64,000 bases of DNA from Chrysopilus asiliformis (taxonomy: Eukaryota > Arthropoda > Insecta > Diptera > Rhagionidae): NCBI GenBank assembly GCA_964034945.1, contig OZ035960.1, forward strand, positions 50,595,706 to 50,659,705. The letters are read 5' to 3'. The position numbers and the translations under genes are program-made. Shown here in pieces: positions 1-12,561 of the stretch. The notes below the pieces were generated by a model that did not search any database, had not been told where the DNA came from, and saw only the letters and a list, made by a program, of their open reading frames with translations. How positions within the stretch are numbered: the first letter of the stretch is position 1; each line of letters begins with the position of its first letter.

Positions 1-967
1 GTCCTTAAATGAGATATTATGGAGTTCTTTTCATATTTCTAATTAATAATTACTGTGACATCACTGAGAGGTTGTTTTAGTGTGATGTGCAGTGTGTGGG
101 CAAGCAGGTCACAAATGCATTAAAATAAGTTTATGAAAATGCATTTTCTTATATGTTTACAGAAATTTATGTCGATTTGCTTTCTAAGTTTTTTCATTTC
201 CATGTAGTGCTGTTACAAGTCCTAGGTGGCATTTTGTTTGAAAATTTGAACAAAAAGGATAAAACTTTGGAAATTCGGTCAATTTTTTAGTTTTTGAGTT
301 CATACTATGTTCATTTCATACTATACTCCATAAAACATTTTAATACCTTGAGAGGATGGATAAAACGGAACACCAACAAAACGAAAAAAATTATATAAGA
401 AAAATAATACTTGATATAAACGAAAAACAGTTAAGAAATTTGCGCCGCAAGCGATTTTTTTTTTAAATAGAATACATCAAAATTATTTAAGTCAAGAGCT
501 AAGCGTCCGAAGCCAAAATTAATTCAAATTTTTGCACTTCCTAAGTTTAATTAATAATCGCAACGAAAATTTTAAAGAGAAATGCGCCGCAGGCAAAAAC
601 TTTTGGGATACATGCGCTCTTTGCGGGAAGCAATTAAAAAATCCACCACAGCAAAAAGAATTACACACTGAATTGAAAATCTTTCACAAAAGTTTCGTCT
701 TCCTTAGGTCGGGATAACATAAGAGTATACCTATATCCATAACGAGTTGTGTGGTCACCTCATTTGGCAAGAAAATCTTAGAAAAGGAAATCAAAGATGG
801 TAAAACGTTGTTAGCCACATGCAGATAAACAAGTAGTGAATCTACAATAACTATTTTGTAATGAGAAATCGGGACAGTAACTAAAATCTATTACAAAATA
901 GTAAATTTCAATTACAAAGATAGCAAATTTCACCACAAAGTAGTAGATTTACTACTTCGCAGTTAAA
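1..967. other. AT-rich DNA, no gene recognised
   Basis: No coding region can be supported. Two short stretches, near 442 and near 583, carry a GCGCCGCAGG-like core followed by A/T runs, and the same kind of core reappears near 16200 and 37160, so this is probably old dispersed repeat. A 61-codon open frame at 532-717 contains a CALCGK motif but has no full zinc-finger pattern. Confidence 0.5.
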
Positions 968-1506
968 TCTACTATATATAGGTATAAAATCGTTTAACCT
1001 GATTGAGTGACTCATCAACGCCCAGCCCAAACTCCTGAAGCTAGAAACTTGAAACTTTCAAAGTATGTCCCAACCATCACGTAGGCGCTCACTAAGGCGG
1101 GGTTTTCCGATATTTTACCGCTAAGGGGTAAACAGGGGGTAGGGAGGTTTGTGTGTTTTTAAACCGTGATTTTTGCCATAAATCCTGCTCAATAGGGGGC
1201 TGAAAAGTTTCACTCGGGGATTTTCGGGGTCGCTGATCACAGATCCGGTGTTAGATTTTCGAAATTAGAAACGGAAGGTCCTGTAAGGATAACGCAAATA
1301 TCCTTTTTACCATTTTTCCCGTGGAAATATGGCATTATGGGGTTTTCGATTTCGCTGATCACGAATCCGGCGTTAGACTAATTCGCAACGGAGAGTCCTG
1401 CAAGGATAAGATTTTTCTCAAAAGTTTTTAAGTTCTTTCCGGTTTTCTTCATAATCTAAAAATTATACAAAAAACTTAACCCGGGAACGACGTGTATGCA
1501 AGCTAG
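968..1506 (+). mobile_element. Non-autonomous Helitron (CTAG family), complete copy
   Basis: The element starts with TC preceded by A and ends with CTAG followed by T, which is the Helitron rule of insertion between A and T. Just before the end is a hairpin made of ACCCG and a slightly mutated CGTGT arm, about 7 nt before CTAG. The interior shares blocks with 41462-41837 (for example around 'cggaaggtcctgtaagg') and the 3' part matches the element ending at 53104. No coding capacity is seen. The family call is by structure; boundaries are good to a few bases. Confidence 0.72.
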
Positions 1507-1761
1507 TTTATTATAAAAATATTCGATTTTGACTATTTTTATAATTGAATTTAACTATTTTAGTTATAATCCCGATTTCCCATTACAAGATAGTTAGATT
1601 TACTATTTTTTCTCTGAATGCAAGATCTGAAGATAATTGGGATGTAAAATTTGATGAAACCGGCACGCGCCGAGGATGTGGGATAATACCTTTACACATT
1701 TTAATCGAATTAAATCGCACAATTTTCGGTGGATTGGGGAATTGGAAAAATAATATAATCC

Positions 1762-2035
1762 TATAATATAAATACGAGGAATGTCTGTCTGTCTGTCTGC
1801 ACAAACGATCTCGAAAACCCGCCTAACGATTTTCACGAAACTTGGTGGTTAGGGATTTTTGGGGACAAGGAATCGATCTAGATAGGTCTCACCCCTGAGA
1901 AAATTCCCCTCGATACCCCTCGCCTGGTATCTTCGAATTGGGTGGTCCGATTTTAATGAAACTTTACAGTATTACTAAGTGGGCTAAGGGCTTTCGATTT
2001 TTCCACTATAAACCTGTATAGGGATTCTGAAGTAA
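1762..2035 (+). repeat. GTCT-containing interspersed repeat, 5' fragment
   Basis: A short GTCTGTCTGTCTG run near 1782 is followed by text of the type 'ctcgaaaacccgcctaacgattttcacgaaac'. This layout (microsatellite, then a 'gaac-cgattttca-gaaa' block) recurs in most repeats of this window. It resembles DINE-1/Helentron-like non-autonomous elements. Ends are not defined. Confidence 0.45.
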
Positions 2036-2810
2036 CTGTCGATAATTATGGACAAGCGACTTATGTGCACATATTCAACTTTCTTTTAATTGGCTTGATG
2101 GATACAGCACACTAATGAAGGTTTGACTTCCAATGCGATTTCCTTCACTCGGGTAACACTAATGGTTTGACGTCTAGAAATCTATTCCACATTTCCAACG
2201 TTTTTAACGACATTTCCAAGGGATATCACTTGCTTTATGAGGTAGTGATAACAGTGCATTTGCGTAGAAGTTTAGCGAATACAAAACACCAAGAGCAGGC
2301 GATATTAAAATTTGATTAGGCATGTGCGGAGTCAACATTTCAATGATTTCCACTGCTAGTGCCTGTGGAAGCCCATTTATTTATATAAACCTCACAAACA
2401 CATAAATATCGCATAAGGATCTGACGCGTCCCGTAGATTTCGCCTCATTATTCGTATTTGATTCCTCCTAAGGTAATACTGCGGAATTCATTGTCTTTGT
2501 TAAATTATTAAAAACACTATCTAAAGTTTTTCGCGGTACTTTTCGTTGTCCACTTCTCTACTTATTACACTTGCAACTTATAAATTCAATTCAATTCAAT
2601 TATTTATTGATGCTATAGTATTAAGTATAAATTCAGTACAAACTTAATAACAATGATAAAGTGGTAAAATTCAGTCAAGAAATTCTATATGACAAATTTA
2701 ATATAATGAGAATGTATTTACACACATACCATTAGCATTGCAACTTATAAAATTCACATCGGGTAGGTAAAAAATTCTTCATCGCTGCGGATCTTCAAGA
2801 AAATTTCCTA
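2036..2810. other. No recognisable feature
   Basis: AT-rich sequence between two GTCT-type repeat fragments, with short CAATT repeats near 2587. Nothing coding is supported. Confidence 0.4.
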
Positions 2811-3155
2811 ACTTTAAAAAAATTCCCTCTTTTCGACATTCCACTGGCGATAAGTATCGATTATGCTCAGAATCGGTGTACTGACTTTTCCCTCCCCTCG
2901 ATAACCCTCACCTGGTGTCTCAAAAGGTTTCAAAAATCGGTGACAGCGATTACCCAATAACCACTCAACCGATTTCTATGAAATTTTGTTATCGCGCGTT
3001 AGTTTTAGTTCTAGCTTTCTAGGTCGGGAATTTAAAAACTCTGGAAAAGCTTTGTAAAGATAATGTGAATTTAGTTTTTCCCCAAAAATCAGCAAAAGTA
3101 GGTTTTTGAGGTCGCCGAGCATGGCTCGGTCTTCCTGGTACTTTTTATAAAAGCC
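2811..3155 (+). repeat. Helitron-like repeat fragment with 3' hairpin
   Basis: The segment contains a Helitron-style internal block ('ccactcaaccgatttctatgaaatttt') and a strong hairpin CCGAGCATGGCTCGG near 3116-3130, close to the apparent 3' end. Internal similarity to 1890-1970 suggests the two are parts of one interrupted element. No CTRR end could be fixed. Confidence 0.4.
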
Positions 3156-5164
3156 GAGAAGATGCCTCCTGGTTATCCTTTAGAGTTCGTACGGCAAAGG
3201 CATTTTAACTAATAAAAATTTCTTTGTAAAACTTGAATTGCATACGAATTGTTACTTGGGAGAGATTCGCAGAAATTGCAGACTTGTACTGTTAGTGGCA
3301 ATGGGTTCATTAAAATTAACAGTAGACTCAACTTTGGTTGTTTTACTTCAAAGGACTTGCGGCTTTAAGGCTTTTGATATCAAATCGAAAAAGAATTGAA
3401 AATTTTCGCTAAGACGTTCTGCTAATGTTTTAGTAACTCACAAGTGGAAGTGGATTATTTTTTACTGAATGCTTTGGGTAGCTTACATTTTGACTTCAGA
3501 GGAATTCCTTCAGATGATTTTTTTTTTGTCGTACAACATGAAATACAGTGAGAAATGTATTACAGAGAATCACTTGATAGGGATATAGCCCTCAAGCAGG
3601 ATATTACACTTTATTTTGCATGCACTTTGAAGGTATCGCCTTGCTTTGGTTGAATATAAGCGAATATAAGCTGTAAGCCTCTTTTCGTTGTTTACAAGCC
3701 TCCAGGCACGAGATTAATTACTACTTGCTTGAGAATTAGCATTACAGCTAACGAGCTTTTTATCCTTTAAGGAAGTTTTGCTTTAAATTTTAATGACAGA
3801 AAGTTGCCATGACAACACAAAAACGATGGTTTTTATGTACTTTCTTAGATTTTGGTTTTTATGTAGAACCGATGGTTTTTATGTATTTTTCAGATTTTGT
3901 CTTTGATTTTACTTTGGGTGACAAAAGATTTTCTAACCAGTAATGGTTTTTTTTGGCTTTGCTCAATTTGGAGTAAAATAAAAAAAATCATCGAACGAGA
4001 AAAAAAAATTGTAACAAAACCAACAAAACGACCGAAATCTACTTGATCATCCTTAATAACCATACATCACTAAAAAAAATGTTTTCACATGGATGAGAAT
4101 CACAGCATAATAATCCCGTATTTTTAAGGAAATCTTTAGAATCAATTTTTTATTATGATACCGCTATGTATAATGGCAAACAAATGATGTTATAATTGTG
4201 CAATGGATGACTTCTTGTGATCATTGCTGCACCTTTATGTCGTGATTCACTTGACAAATGAAACAAGAGGAACATTTTATTCGGAATATTGGTTTCCAAA
4301 AACCAGGAAATCGACCGCTGAAACATGAGGGCTTCAATCAAGGGTAGATGGTAGCCGCATTTATGTCCAATCCAGCATTTAATGTCCGCCGTTATGCAAT
4401 CAATTATTGGGCTATATTAGAAACAGAAATGGTCACCGATATGTGGATGGATGGTTTCCATCTGAATCTGACTTAATAATGATTACAATAACATCCTGCG
4501 TATTAAGGATAAGCGAACAATTATAATTGATTGCCCTTAAAATCATACATTTTACCACACATGACAACTGTATGCATGATTATGTTTCCTTCTGCTGTTA
4601 TGCTAAGGGTGGTAGTTGTACAACTATTTCTCATGTTCAGCCTCAACCTCATCATATCATCGTAATCGCCGTCATAATGATCATCACAGAATTATAGCCG
4701 GTGTATCTGATATTCTATGGGCTTCAGAAATTCACTATATTTAGCTTGGAGTAACATACTTGTATTAAGCCCACCACCGCCGTCATATGAGTGGAACGAG
4801 ACGGATGGCATTTGGACACAAATTATGTTAATTCGGAATAGTTTGGGTGAAAATTTATGTTTATGAATGTGTCACATGCGATTACTAGCCCATTAATTAT
4901 ATCCATTCAGAATCAACGTGACGATTGTCGTTGGCATCCGCAAAACTTTTAGTCTCATCCTATCGTAAGGAATTAAAGTGTGTCCATATCCAGGAGGATG
5001 TCCTCAGGATGTCTTTCAACTAATCTTATTATGGTCAACTAACCATTAGTTGTTGTAAAATATATGACGCATGTTTTTGCACTATAAACTATAAATTTAA
5101 GTTAATGGAGTTTTTTTACATATCAAAAGAAAGTTGGAAAGTTTTAGGTCTGATAAGCAAAACA
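3156..5164. other. Two-kilobase AT-rich stretch without a supported gene
   Basis: No open frame above 62 codons and no terminal repeats were recognised. It could be single-copy intergenic or intronic sequence. Confidence 0.5.
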
Positions 5165-5915
5165 TATCCCAAACAGCATCGAAAAGTACGGGAACATGAG
5201 ATTTGTTCTTTGCGACTTGAAAGAGTAGAAATTTACACAATCGGGATTAAAAATTTACACCTATAATTCACATCCGCGTAAAAGAAGCGAAAGAAGTGAC
5301 GAGCACGATCTTTGGGGCAACATTCGCTTCATGAAAATCCTGCGGCGATAGAGCAGCATTTGATGGTTTTCGGGCCGAAATAGTGATTGGCTGTGGAGCC
5401 TGAACGTCAGTTTAATTTTGAAGAAGCGTGTGATGGAAAAAGTGACGAAACTGCTACCACTAAAGTTTCATTAAAGCTCCCCGTCTGAGAAACACCAAAA
5501 AAAATTGATGCCTTCAGCCGCCATATTTCTCACTGACATTTGATGGAAACGATTTCGTTTCGAGAATTAAATTTCTTATTTCAGGCGAATGACTGAAGGA
5601 TATTGGATAAAAAGTGGATAGCAGACATTTTTGAAACAGCACGATTTTATTGGCATCAAAATTTCATTGCAAAAGAAAAAATAAATTTTACCGGTAAAAT
5701 AAAATTAAAGAAATTTTTCATTAAAAACAAAATAATTTGATGGCCCATTAAAATCTGTTTAAATTTCAGATCCAATATTGTCGAAAAATTTTAATGGCAA
5801 TTAAAATCACGACATGCAACCGGAAGAAAAGTCCATTATAAAATAACACTCCACAAAAGTTTCCATTAATTTGTCGCCATAGATTTTTCTCGTTCGTCTT
5901 CTGCTTACGTTTTTA
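5165..5915 (+). repeat. Dispersed repeat, copy A (second copy at 14343-15690)
   Basis: The segment starting 'cagcatcgaaaag' and ending near 'tgcttacgttttt' is repeated at 14343-15690, with shared landmarks 'tttgttctttgcgactt', 'gaagtgacgagcac' and 'ttcatgaaaatcctgc'. Copy B has additional sequence after 'gagcacgac' and a nested terminal-inverted-repeat element. No coding capacity is evident and the class is unknown. Confidence 0.65.
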
Positions 5916-6926
5916 TTTGTTCATCTCTGTTTACTAGCAAGCATTCGAGGGAGAAAGAAAACCCGCTCGATGATTTGTGTAATTGTGTGATATAATGCCG
6001 TCAGATGACGCTCGCGCATGAGGCAACTAATTACGTCCCTGTCGTTATAATTGCGACGTAGCAAACCGCAGAAAAGTGTTCCCCACTATGTGTGTCGTTG
6101 CGCGTCTCATACGCACGACTAAGGACGTGTTTTCTACATAAATTGCTTATCGCCGTGATCTGCATGGTGACGAACTATGGGGATAAACATCATATTTGCT
6201 GCCTAAAATGCTATTTGGGATAATTTGTGATAGTTTTTTTTCCTTTTCTTTTGGACCAGAAGTTATGACGAAAAATTTGAACTCAATCGGTCGAGTCGTT
6301 TTCGAGTCAAAACTGTTAATTAATTGATTCATTTATTATTTTTTTGGCTACAATTTTCAATTTCGGGTTTCTCAATTGCATTTCACTGCAAAACTAGTGA
6401 GTTCGTCCCTAATCGCTTCGCGGTCCCATCCCAACCCACGGGTGTTCCTTGGGCCTCATACTAAACTACAACTAAATTATTTTAAAATTTCAAAACATAA
6501 ACAATATCCATTAAAGGTTGAAGGATCAATAGAAATATTAAAACCAATTTATTATAAAAAATTTTTGATTGGCTATTCAATCTATATTTGTATCTACAGA
6601 GGAATTTTCGATTTTTTATTTACTATATCGATTGAAGAAAACGGAATATTGGAAAAGTTTGCTAAAATTTTAATGTCTTAATGGCATAAATACATCTAAT
6701 TTTGGCCGCAACTGTACACAATTCGCACTCAGTGACAAAAAAAGTACCGTTACTCAACTTGTATGGTGTGCTAGCTAAACACAACAAATACTTCTGGCCT
6801 TCCTGTTGACAGCCAACGATTATAATGATTTCTACCAACTATAGGTTGGTGTAGTTTGTAGAAATCATTGACACATATGCAATTGGGATAATCCAAATTT
6901 TTAATTGTTTAAACCTGGTCTTTGAT

Positions 6927-7154
6927 ATGGAAAATCAAGAACTTCAATTTTCATCAGACCAAGACGCTAGTGTACAGGAAGCAGCATCTGAAATTGTAAC
7001 AGACGAAATTTTTTTGGGAGCCTTCCATGTTATCAGAAATTATGCCACTTTTCAAGGTGATGAAAACATGTTTTCTCAGGCTACAAAAATCGAAAAAGAA
7101 ATTGTTTTCAACAAAAGTCGGCAAACTAAAATTTCCGAATTTTTCAATATGTAG
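6927..7154 (+). pseudogene. Possible C-terminal fragment of a pogo/Tigger-like transposase
   Basis: A 75-codon open frame ends in '...NKSRQTKISEFFNM' and the stop. Pogo/Tigger DDE transposases often end in a basic stretch followed by a Q-T-K-I-x-x-F-F type tail, so this looks like the last piece of such a protein. The catalytic region is absent upstream. About 160 bp downstream (7310-7390) lies sequence with an internal inverted repeat ('acctgtataagcc' and 'gcttatacaggt'), as expected near a Tigger-type terminus. The match rests on a short motif; a chance open frame is possible. Confidence 0.42.
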
Positions 7155-7309
7155 TTTTGTGATTTCTTTATGATCATAGCTTTTCCTATAATTTGTTTAC
7201 CAAAAAATTTTTATTTTCGGAAAATTTGTTTTTTTTAGTATGGAAATTACATTTACAGTATCAATAAAAGAAAATAATAAGTAAAAGTGAAATTTTTTCA
7301 GTTCACCTG

Positions 7310-7390
7310 TATAAGCCGGAAACCTGTCTAACCCGGACAAATTTCCCGGTCCCGTGCGAGTCCAGCTTATACAGGTTTTCCTGTATATTC
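7310..7390. repeat. Inverted-repeat end of a possible Tigger-like element
   Basis: 'acctgtataagccgg' is mirrored by 'ccagcttatacaggt' about 50 bp further on, with further pairing of the C/G-rich centre. It sits just downstream of the possible transposase tail at 6927-7154. Confidence 0.4.
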
Positions 7391-7686
7391 CTTTATGATA
7401 TATCATATCTATATAAAAGCTATAATTGCCAATCTGGCAATTATTGAAAATTCGTATGGTGATATGGCATTGTATCGAAATTTCACTTTGAAGTCAAACT
7501 TTTGAATAAATTTTTTTTAAATTTATTCCAATCGGATTTTGATGTATGGGAGTTTTATGTAGAATCATATTCTAAATAACTTTTGTTCTTGGACTTTTTT
7601 GATAGGATGCACCGTTTTTAAGATATTCGCAAAAAACTTTTTCGTACCTTCCCCTAATAGTCCATTTTTGCCCATTAACGAACTAA

Positions 7687-8132
7687 CACCGCGTCTTGAT
7701 TAACAATTTTTCATCCCAAGAAATATCTCACCGCAATGAGATTTTTTTGACAGCTGGGCCGAAAATCTCTTGAAATTTAGTACTCAAAATGCCGATGAAA
7801 AGAAAACACATAGTCGCCGCTCTCGCAATTAATGCAATACGTGAAATTGAAAAGGCTGAAACAGAAGAACAGAAGAAAAGAAAAACATCTTAATGTTATA
7901 TATTCTCTTCCAAAGCTTTTTGTATCGTATTGTTTGTAAAAATTAGTTATTTTCGCAACTACTTGTCGGGAGAATTTAGATTCCGCCATATTGAATTGAG
8001 AAATTCCAAGAAATTTTGCAATTGCAAGATTTCTTGAAATTTATCTCTGGGATTTTTTATCGGCGTCAACTCGAGCTCTGATTGGTCAATCAAAAATCTC
8101 TGCGATGAAAAATCCCAAATCAAGACGCGGTG
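7687..8132. mobile_element. Harbinger-type MITE inserted in a DINE-like element
   Basis: The ends are CACCGCGTCTTGATT and its exact reverse complement, and pairing continues imperfectly to about 28 bp. TAA flanks both sides (7684-7686 and 8133-8135), which is a PIF/Harbinger-type target duplication. Comparison with intact DINE copies places the insertion in 'gaactTAGCCT'-like sequence. It contains the 34-residue frame at 7789. Confidence 0.78.
7789..7893 (+). pseudogene. Remnant of a Harbinger transposase N-terminus
   Basis: The 34-residue frame starts MPMKRKHIVAALAI and ends EKAETEEQKKRKTS. A hydrophobic Ala/Leu/Ile segment followed by an acidic then a basic cluster is the usual start of PIF/Harbinger transposases, where it precedes the W-V-x-x-W-L motif; that motif and all of the catalytic domain are missing here. 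The frame lies inside the MITE at 7687-8132, so the element is probably an internal deletion of an autonomous Harbinger. The family assignment rests on composition and context only. Confidence 0.42.
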
Positions 8133-8388
8133 TAAGCCTTGCATTTTACGAAAAACGAATTTGCGTAAAATTTCAAGTCTTTAGCTCAATCCGTGCGCCC
8201 GCAATCCACGCCACAAACGGACAGACCAACAGACAGACAGACAGACGGACGGACATGCAAAATTTAATTATTTTTATCATTCTAAACACACTGGTGTAAT
8301 TCATTTTTGTGTATGATGACGGGATCTTGGCGTTACAAACGATAAGGCAAATTTAATATACCATTTGGTTTCACCATACGGGTATAAA

Positions 8389-8717
8389 AATGGATGTTTG
8401 TCTGTTGGTCTGTCTGTTTGAGATTACAAAACTCAAAAACTACTGGACCGATTTTCACGCGTTTTTTTTTTCAAAATGATCTGCGTTACCAGGAGCAGGT
8501 TTTTAGCTATGTTAGATTTTCAAAAATTGAAACGGAATGTCCTTTTTCCAATTTTTCTCGCAAAAACTGGTTTTGCGGGGTTTTCAGGTTTGCTAATCAC
8601 GAATCTGGTGTTAGAATTTTAAAACGGAAGGTCCTGTAAGGATGAAATTTTTTCCCAAAAGTTTTTTAATTATTAATGGTTTTTTGGCATTCTAAAATTT
8701 ATGCAAAAAACTTACGA
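8389..8717 (+). repeat. Helitron-like repeat fragment lacking its 3' hairpin
   Basis: It begins with a GTTTGTCTGTTGGTCTGTCTG tract and contains blocks also found in the Helitron at 968-1506 ('acggaaggtcctgtaagga', 'ctaaaatttatgcaaaaaactta'). It stops before the expected hairpin and CTAG, so it is 3'-truncated. Confidence 0.5.
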
Positions 8718-9505
8718 AGGATCTTCGTAAAAACTTTCGAAGATGGTACTTAATGCAATCGAAAATATTTTGAAAATATGCAATTTGTAAGAACTGAGGA
8801 AATTTAACGACCTCTACTCAGTAGTAGCTGTGGCAATGAATTCTAATTCACTTGAAATATTTTCAACCGATTGAATAGTAAAAGGCAGTGAAAATTACTT
8901 TTTGTGCGAAGCTATATAATTATGACTTTGGATTAAAAAAGAATAAATTGATTCGGTGGAACTTCAAAGCTACAAAATGTGTACAAAAAAAGTTATGCAA
9001 AAATTTAAAATATTTTAAAAACAGGAGAGGAAAGTTATTTAAAAAGTTTTTAAGAGTTGTGTCGTGTTATTTTACAATCAGATTCTATACAAGTTGAGAA
9101 AACCTTTTTTTAAAACTTTTATTTTTTTTTCTATTTTCTGTCTGTGTATAAATAGATTGTATGTGATTTAAAAATTTCTGTTCTCTCAGGGAGAAACTGG
9201 ATATAAGTTTTTTTTCTCGCCAAATGGAAATTACACCTAATGGAAGAAAACTGGCCCTATTGTTTCTGAACTCACAATTTTTCTTCGAAAAATTACTTTG
9301 GAAAGTAAAAAAAAATGGCAAAACACAGAAAATTCATTTTATGCAACGAGGATTACGTACTTGAAAATATGCAGAAATCTGTAGCTTATCCGTTCCCTCA
9401 GGATCAACTGGAATAATAATTCCTTTCACAACGAGAAAATCTCATTTTACTAAATTGAGTTATAAAAGAAATGTATTTTTATTTGCTCTGTCCAGAATTT
9501 TGATA
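8718..9505. other. AT-rich DNA, nothing recognised
   Basis: Only short, low-complexity frames rich in Lys and Phe are present. No termini or motifs were recognised. Confidence 0.45.
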
Positions 9506-10016
9506 AAAATATCAGTTGTGATCAACACAAAACTTTCCTCTGCAATATTTAGTTTCGGAAAAAATATGTGAAAAAAAATGATTTTTCAAATATATCGAGA
9601 ACCGTTAAACATATGCAAAAACTGTTAAAGCGAAAAATTTAGAAAATTATATTTCCTTTAAATTTCGTATTATAAGCGAATAATTTTCGAGAGATTTTCA
9701 TAAATCTAAAATTTTTTCAAAAAACTTATTTTTTTATGTATAAACTATTAGAGCAAAAAATATGGAAAATATTTTGTAGCTAACGTTTCCATTCCAAAAG
9801 TTAATAGAAAACTAAGATTTTCGTACAACTTATTTATAAAAAATTTCTAGGTCGCTAAGTCAATGCCTTATCGAGTTATTTAAGATACCTACACCGGACA
9901 GACCGATAGACAGATGCTCGCACATCTTCATAATTTTATCTGAAACGGAAGTTTCTATCTGCCGGTCTCCGCCATGAACACAATTCTTTCTCTTTATAGC
10001 AGAGGAAAGTAAAAAT
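9506..10016 (-). mobile_element. GTCT-array element, short copy without an array
   Basis: The left end 'atatcagttgtgatcaacac' followed by ACTTTCCTCTGC and the right end GCAGAGGAAAGTAAAAA match the two termini of the large array elements at 21425 and 28164, with the same subterminal inverted repeat. Instead of an array it has only 'ggacagaccgatagacagatg' near 9896. This copy is diverged and compact and shows that the array is not needed for the family. Confidence 0.6.
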
Positions 10017-10071
10017 TAATTAGAAAAAATTGTAGCGCCCTTATTTTAATCATTAAAACTATTTTTTTTAT

Positions 10072-10440
10072 ACCCTATATGAAAATCATATATAAGATCT
10101 ACGGTACCATTTGTAGGGGATCGAATCAATCGTCGGACACAAAAATGAACTACACCAGGGTGTTAGGGATGACAAAAGATTTTGATTTCCCCTTGTCCGC
10201 CCGTCCGGGTGCTCTGGAAGAAATTAAGCTAAAGACTTAGCTTAGAAAAATTTCTGGTAAAAAGTGGGACTAAGTTCTTTAATGAGGAAAATTCTGAGCA
10301 TTCCTTCGCCCCTACCCCATTCAAATAAAATAGTTTTTTTTTGGCATTTTTTCGAAACGATGCATTGTATCGAAAAATTATACAAATAAAAATATAATTT
10401 TACATAACTCTTCGATACATCAAAATCTAATCGAATCACG
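10072..10440 (+). repeat. Diverged DINE-1-like repeat
   Basis: It starts 'ataccctatatgaaaatcatatataagatct', then shows the family landmarks 'gtcggacacaaaaatgaactacaccagggtgtt', a GTCCGCCCGTCC tract and 'agctaaagacttagc'. The order is that of the DINE-like copies at 18126 and 51437 but the sequence has drifted a long way. Confidence 0.5.
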
Positions 10441-12335
10441 AATCACTCCTTCCCCCATCCCTAGGGTGATCGTACGTCCTGGAATGGCCGGATTTAGTCA
10501 TTTGCATCCCGGAAATTAAACTTTTGTCCCAGATTTTTCAATTTGGTATTATAATTTATCGAACGCTAGGAAAAACGATTGCTTTATATGCAAAAAAAAT
10601 CCACCACTTCGGTCGAGGGTTGCTCTAAATTACATGCTTTTTGCCTGCGGTGCATTTTCTCAATGACTTTCCACAAACGGCTTATGTATCTCAAGAAATT
10701 TGGTATGCGGCACATTTCTGTTTATTGGTATTTTCCCAGTCTCCGTAACGGTTGTTTTTGAAACCCAAAAAATAGGTATATTTTCGATTGGGACTGCGTA
10801 GTTCTGTATTTAAATCATTGCGCTGCAAAATATCTAAAAAAAAATTGCCCACGGGGTACATTTCTTAATTATTTCTCTTTAATTTTCGTCCAAATCAAGC
10901 TTGTTTTTCTCCCATAAGATTGGTTGTTTCGTTGGTGTTCCTTTTCAAAAACCTTCTCTCTCGTCCTACAAAAATCTTGATAATGAATGACTTAAGATAA
11001 ATATGATCACCTACCCATCTCAAATAGAATTTTCACAAATAGAATTGTCTTGAGAATTTTTTTTTGTCTGTATTTGAAGATTGGCCACTGGCAATTGTAG
11101 CTTTTCTTATGTTTCTAATTGAAGAAGAATTGACTGATTTTTAAATCTATATTTTAAAATTTCGAAATTGTTGAACATATGTAGAGGCAACAAACAATCA
11201 GTAAAAGTGGACCCTTGAATGGTTGTTTGTAATCTACAGGAATCGAGCCTTGAGTGTTGGGCGTATGACCGAAAGTAAACTTTGGGTATCGAAACAATTT
11301 CATCAAATTGTCGAAGGCCTCTTGAGAGCTACTCTGATTTGCGCACAGACAACAGTGGGCCTCAAGGACATCTACTACTCAACTGGTGCAACTCAAATGT
11401 TGCCTTGTCCGATTCAATTGTTTGCAGGTCCTCGAGATTCAGGACAAACACACAAAACACAATTCTTGAACAACGAACACTTTGAACAGGGATAGCGAGG
11501 AATTGGGATTTTGAAACTGTGTTAACTGGTCTTGTTAACTAGGGTTATATCGGCATATGTGCCATCATGTATTTGTAAATATCTTTGATAAATTTACTTG
11601 CATCGAACTGAATATCCTTTATTCAGTCTCGCTTTCACTAATTCCAAATTCGAAACAGTGAGTTGTGTAAGTGTTGATTGCATAGTTGGCACTTAAAAGT
11701 TTTAAGCTCTAAAGCGTGTCCTTGTAATCAGGACACTTTGTATGAACAGTTTCTAAGTTCACTTCACTTTCGGATTCTTGCATCTCGGGGGAGGAGGATT
11801 TACATCATATCCCATCTCTGCAGTGCACTTGACAACTGTTATACATGTTTGCAAAACAATTTATCAAAGATTTTAGAACTAGACAAGAGGTTTGGACTTT
11901 TGTCAGTTTCGTATTTTGTTTAATCTGCGTTAAAGGTGCATTAAAATTGGTCTACGTTGAAGGTGCATGAAAATTAGTTTACATTATATTAATATGTTTT
12001 GAACCAATTCTGGTATGTAGTTTTCCCCAAAATGAACCTTAAAATTCATATTGGTTTATTTTTTAATAGGATTTCCCTTTTGATCTTTTATCCTTTTCTC
12101 TGTCTATCGCTAAAGTATTATTTTGACGTATACGTCATTTACTGTAGCTGAGGTATTCGAGTTTGAATTTTGAATGTAATTAATGCTAAATCTGGCCGAT
12201 AGAATTTTTTAAATATTTTCTCGTAAATTAGTTTTGTTAAGGGCTCTCCCCATTGCCAGGATATTTTAGTTGCGATAAAATGTAGGGATACACTTATATA
12301 ACAAAGGCTTGGTAAGAAAGAGAGAGAACAAAAAA
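10441..12335. other. AT-rich DNA without a supported gene
   Basis: The longest frames (90 codons at 11223, 81 codons at 11678) have no recognisable domain or supporting splice pattern. The stretch at 11540-11670 might be decayed LTR-type sequence, but no second copy or primer-binding site was seen. Confidence 0.4.
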
Positions 12336-12337
12336 AA

Positions 12338-12456
12338 GCGTACGTCGCCAGATGTCGCTTTTGTAGTTTATTTTATAGGAAGCGTTCGTCGCCAGGTGTC
12401 GCTTTGGTAGATGTATTTGAACTGACGTACGCTTCCTATAAAATAAACTACAAAAG
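12338..12456. repeat. Hairpin with 27-bp perfect arms plus a direct repeat
   Basis: Arms 12358-12384 and 12430-12456 are exact reverse complements ('cttttgtagtttatttt...'). A 29-bp direct repeat beginning 'gcgtacgtcgccag' and 'gcgttcgtcgccag' lies at 12338 and 12382. It looks like a small MITE or a rearranged terminus. Confidence 0.6.
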
Positions 12457-12561
12457 TAGTCAAAATTTGTCTGATTTTGACAAATGCAGTTTCAAAACTT
12501 ACAATACAATGAATAACAACGAAGGTATTTATATTTATTACATGTTTTGGTATACAGACTA

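Larger units (their letters stand above)
7414..8386 (-). mobile_element. DINE-1-like Helentron-type element, interrupted copy
   Basis: On the minus strand the element begins TATACCCGTATGGTGAAACC and continues through a GTCC/GTCT microsatellite (8220-8255) to a 3' region with the GCCAATCTGGC-type hairpin. This order is the known layout of Drosophila DINE-1 elements, including the opening TATACCCG. The copy is split by the smaller element at 7687-8132. Confidence 0.7.

Noticed and set aside
532..717. Possible zinc-finger protein (CALCGK)
   Set aside because: Only one C-x2-C pair is present and the His spacing does not fit a C2H2 finger; the surrounding DNA looks like repeat.
11540..11670. LTR of a retrotransposon
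   Set aside because: It has a weak LTR-like look only; no paired copy, no primer-binding site and no gag or pol was found.
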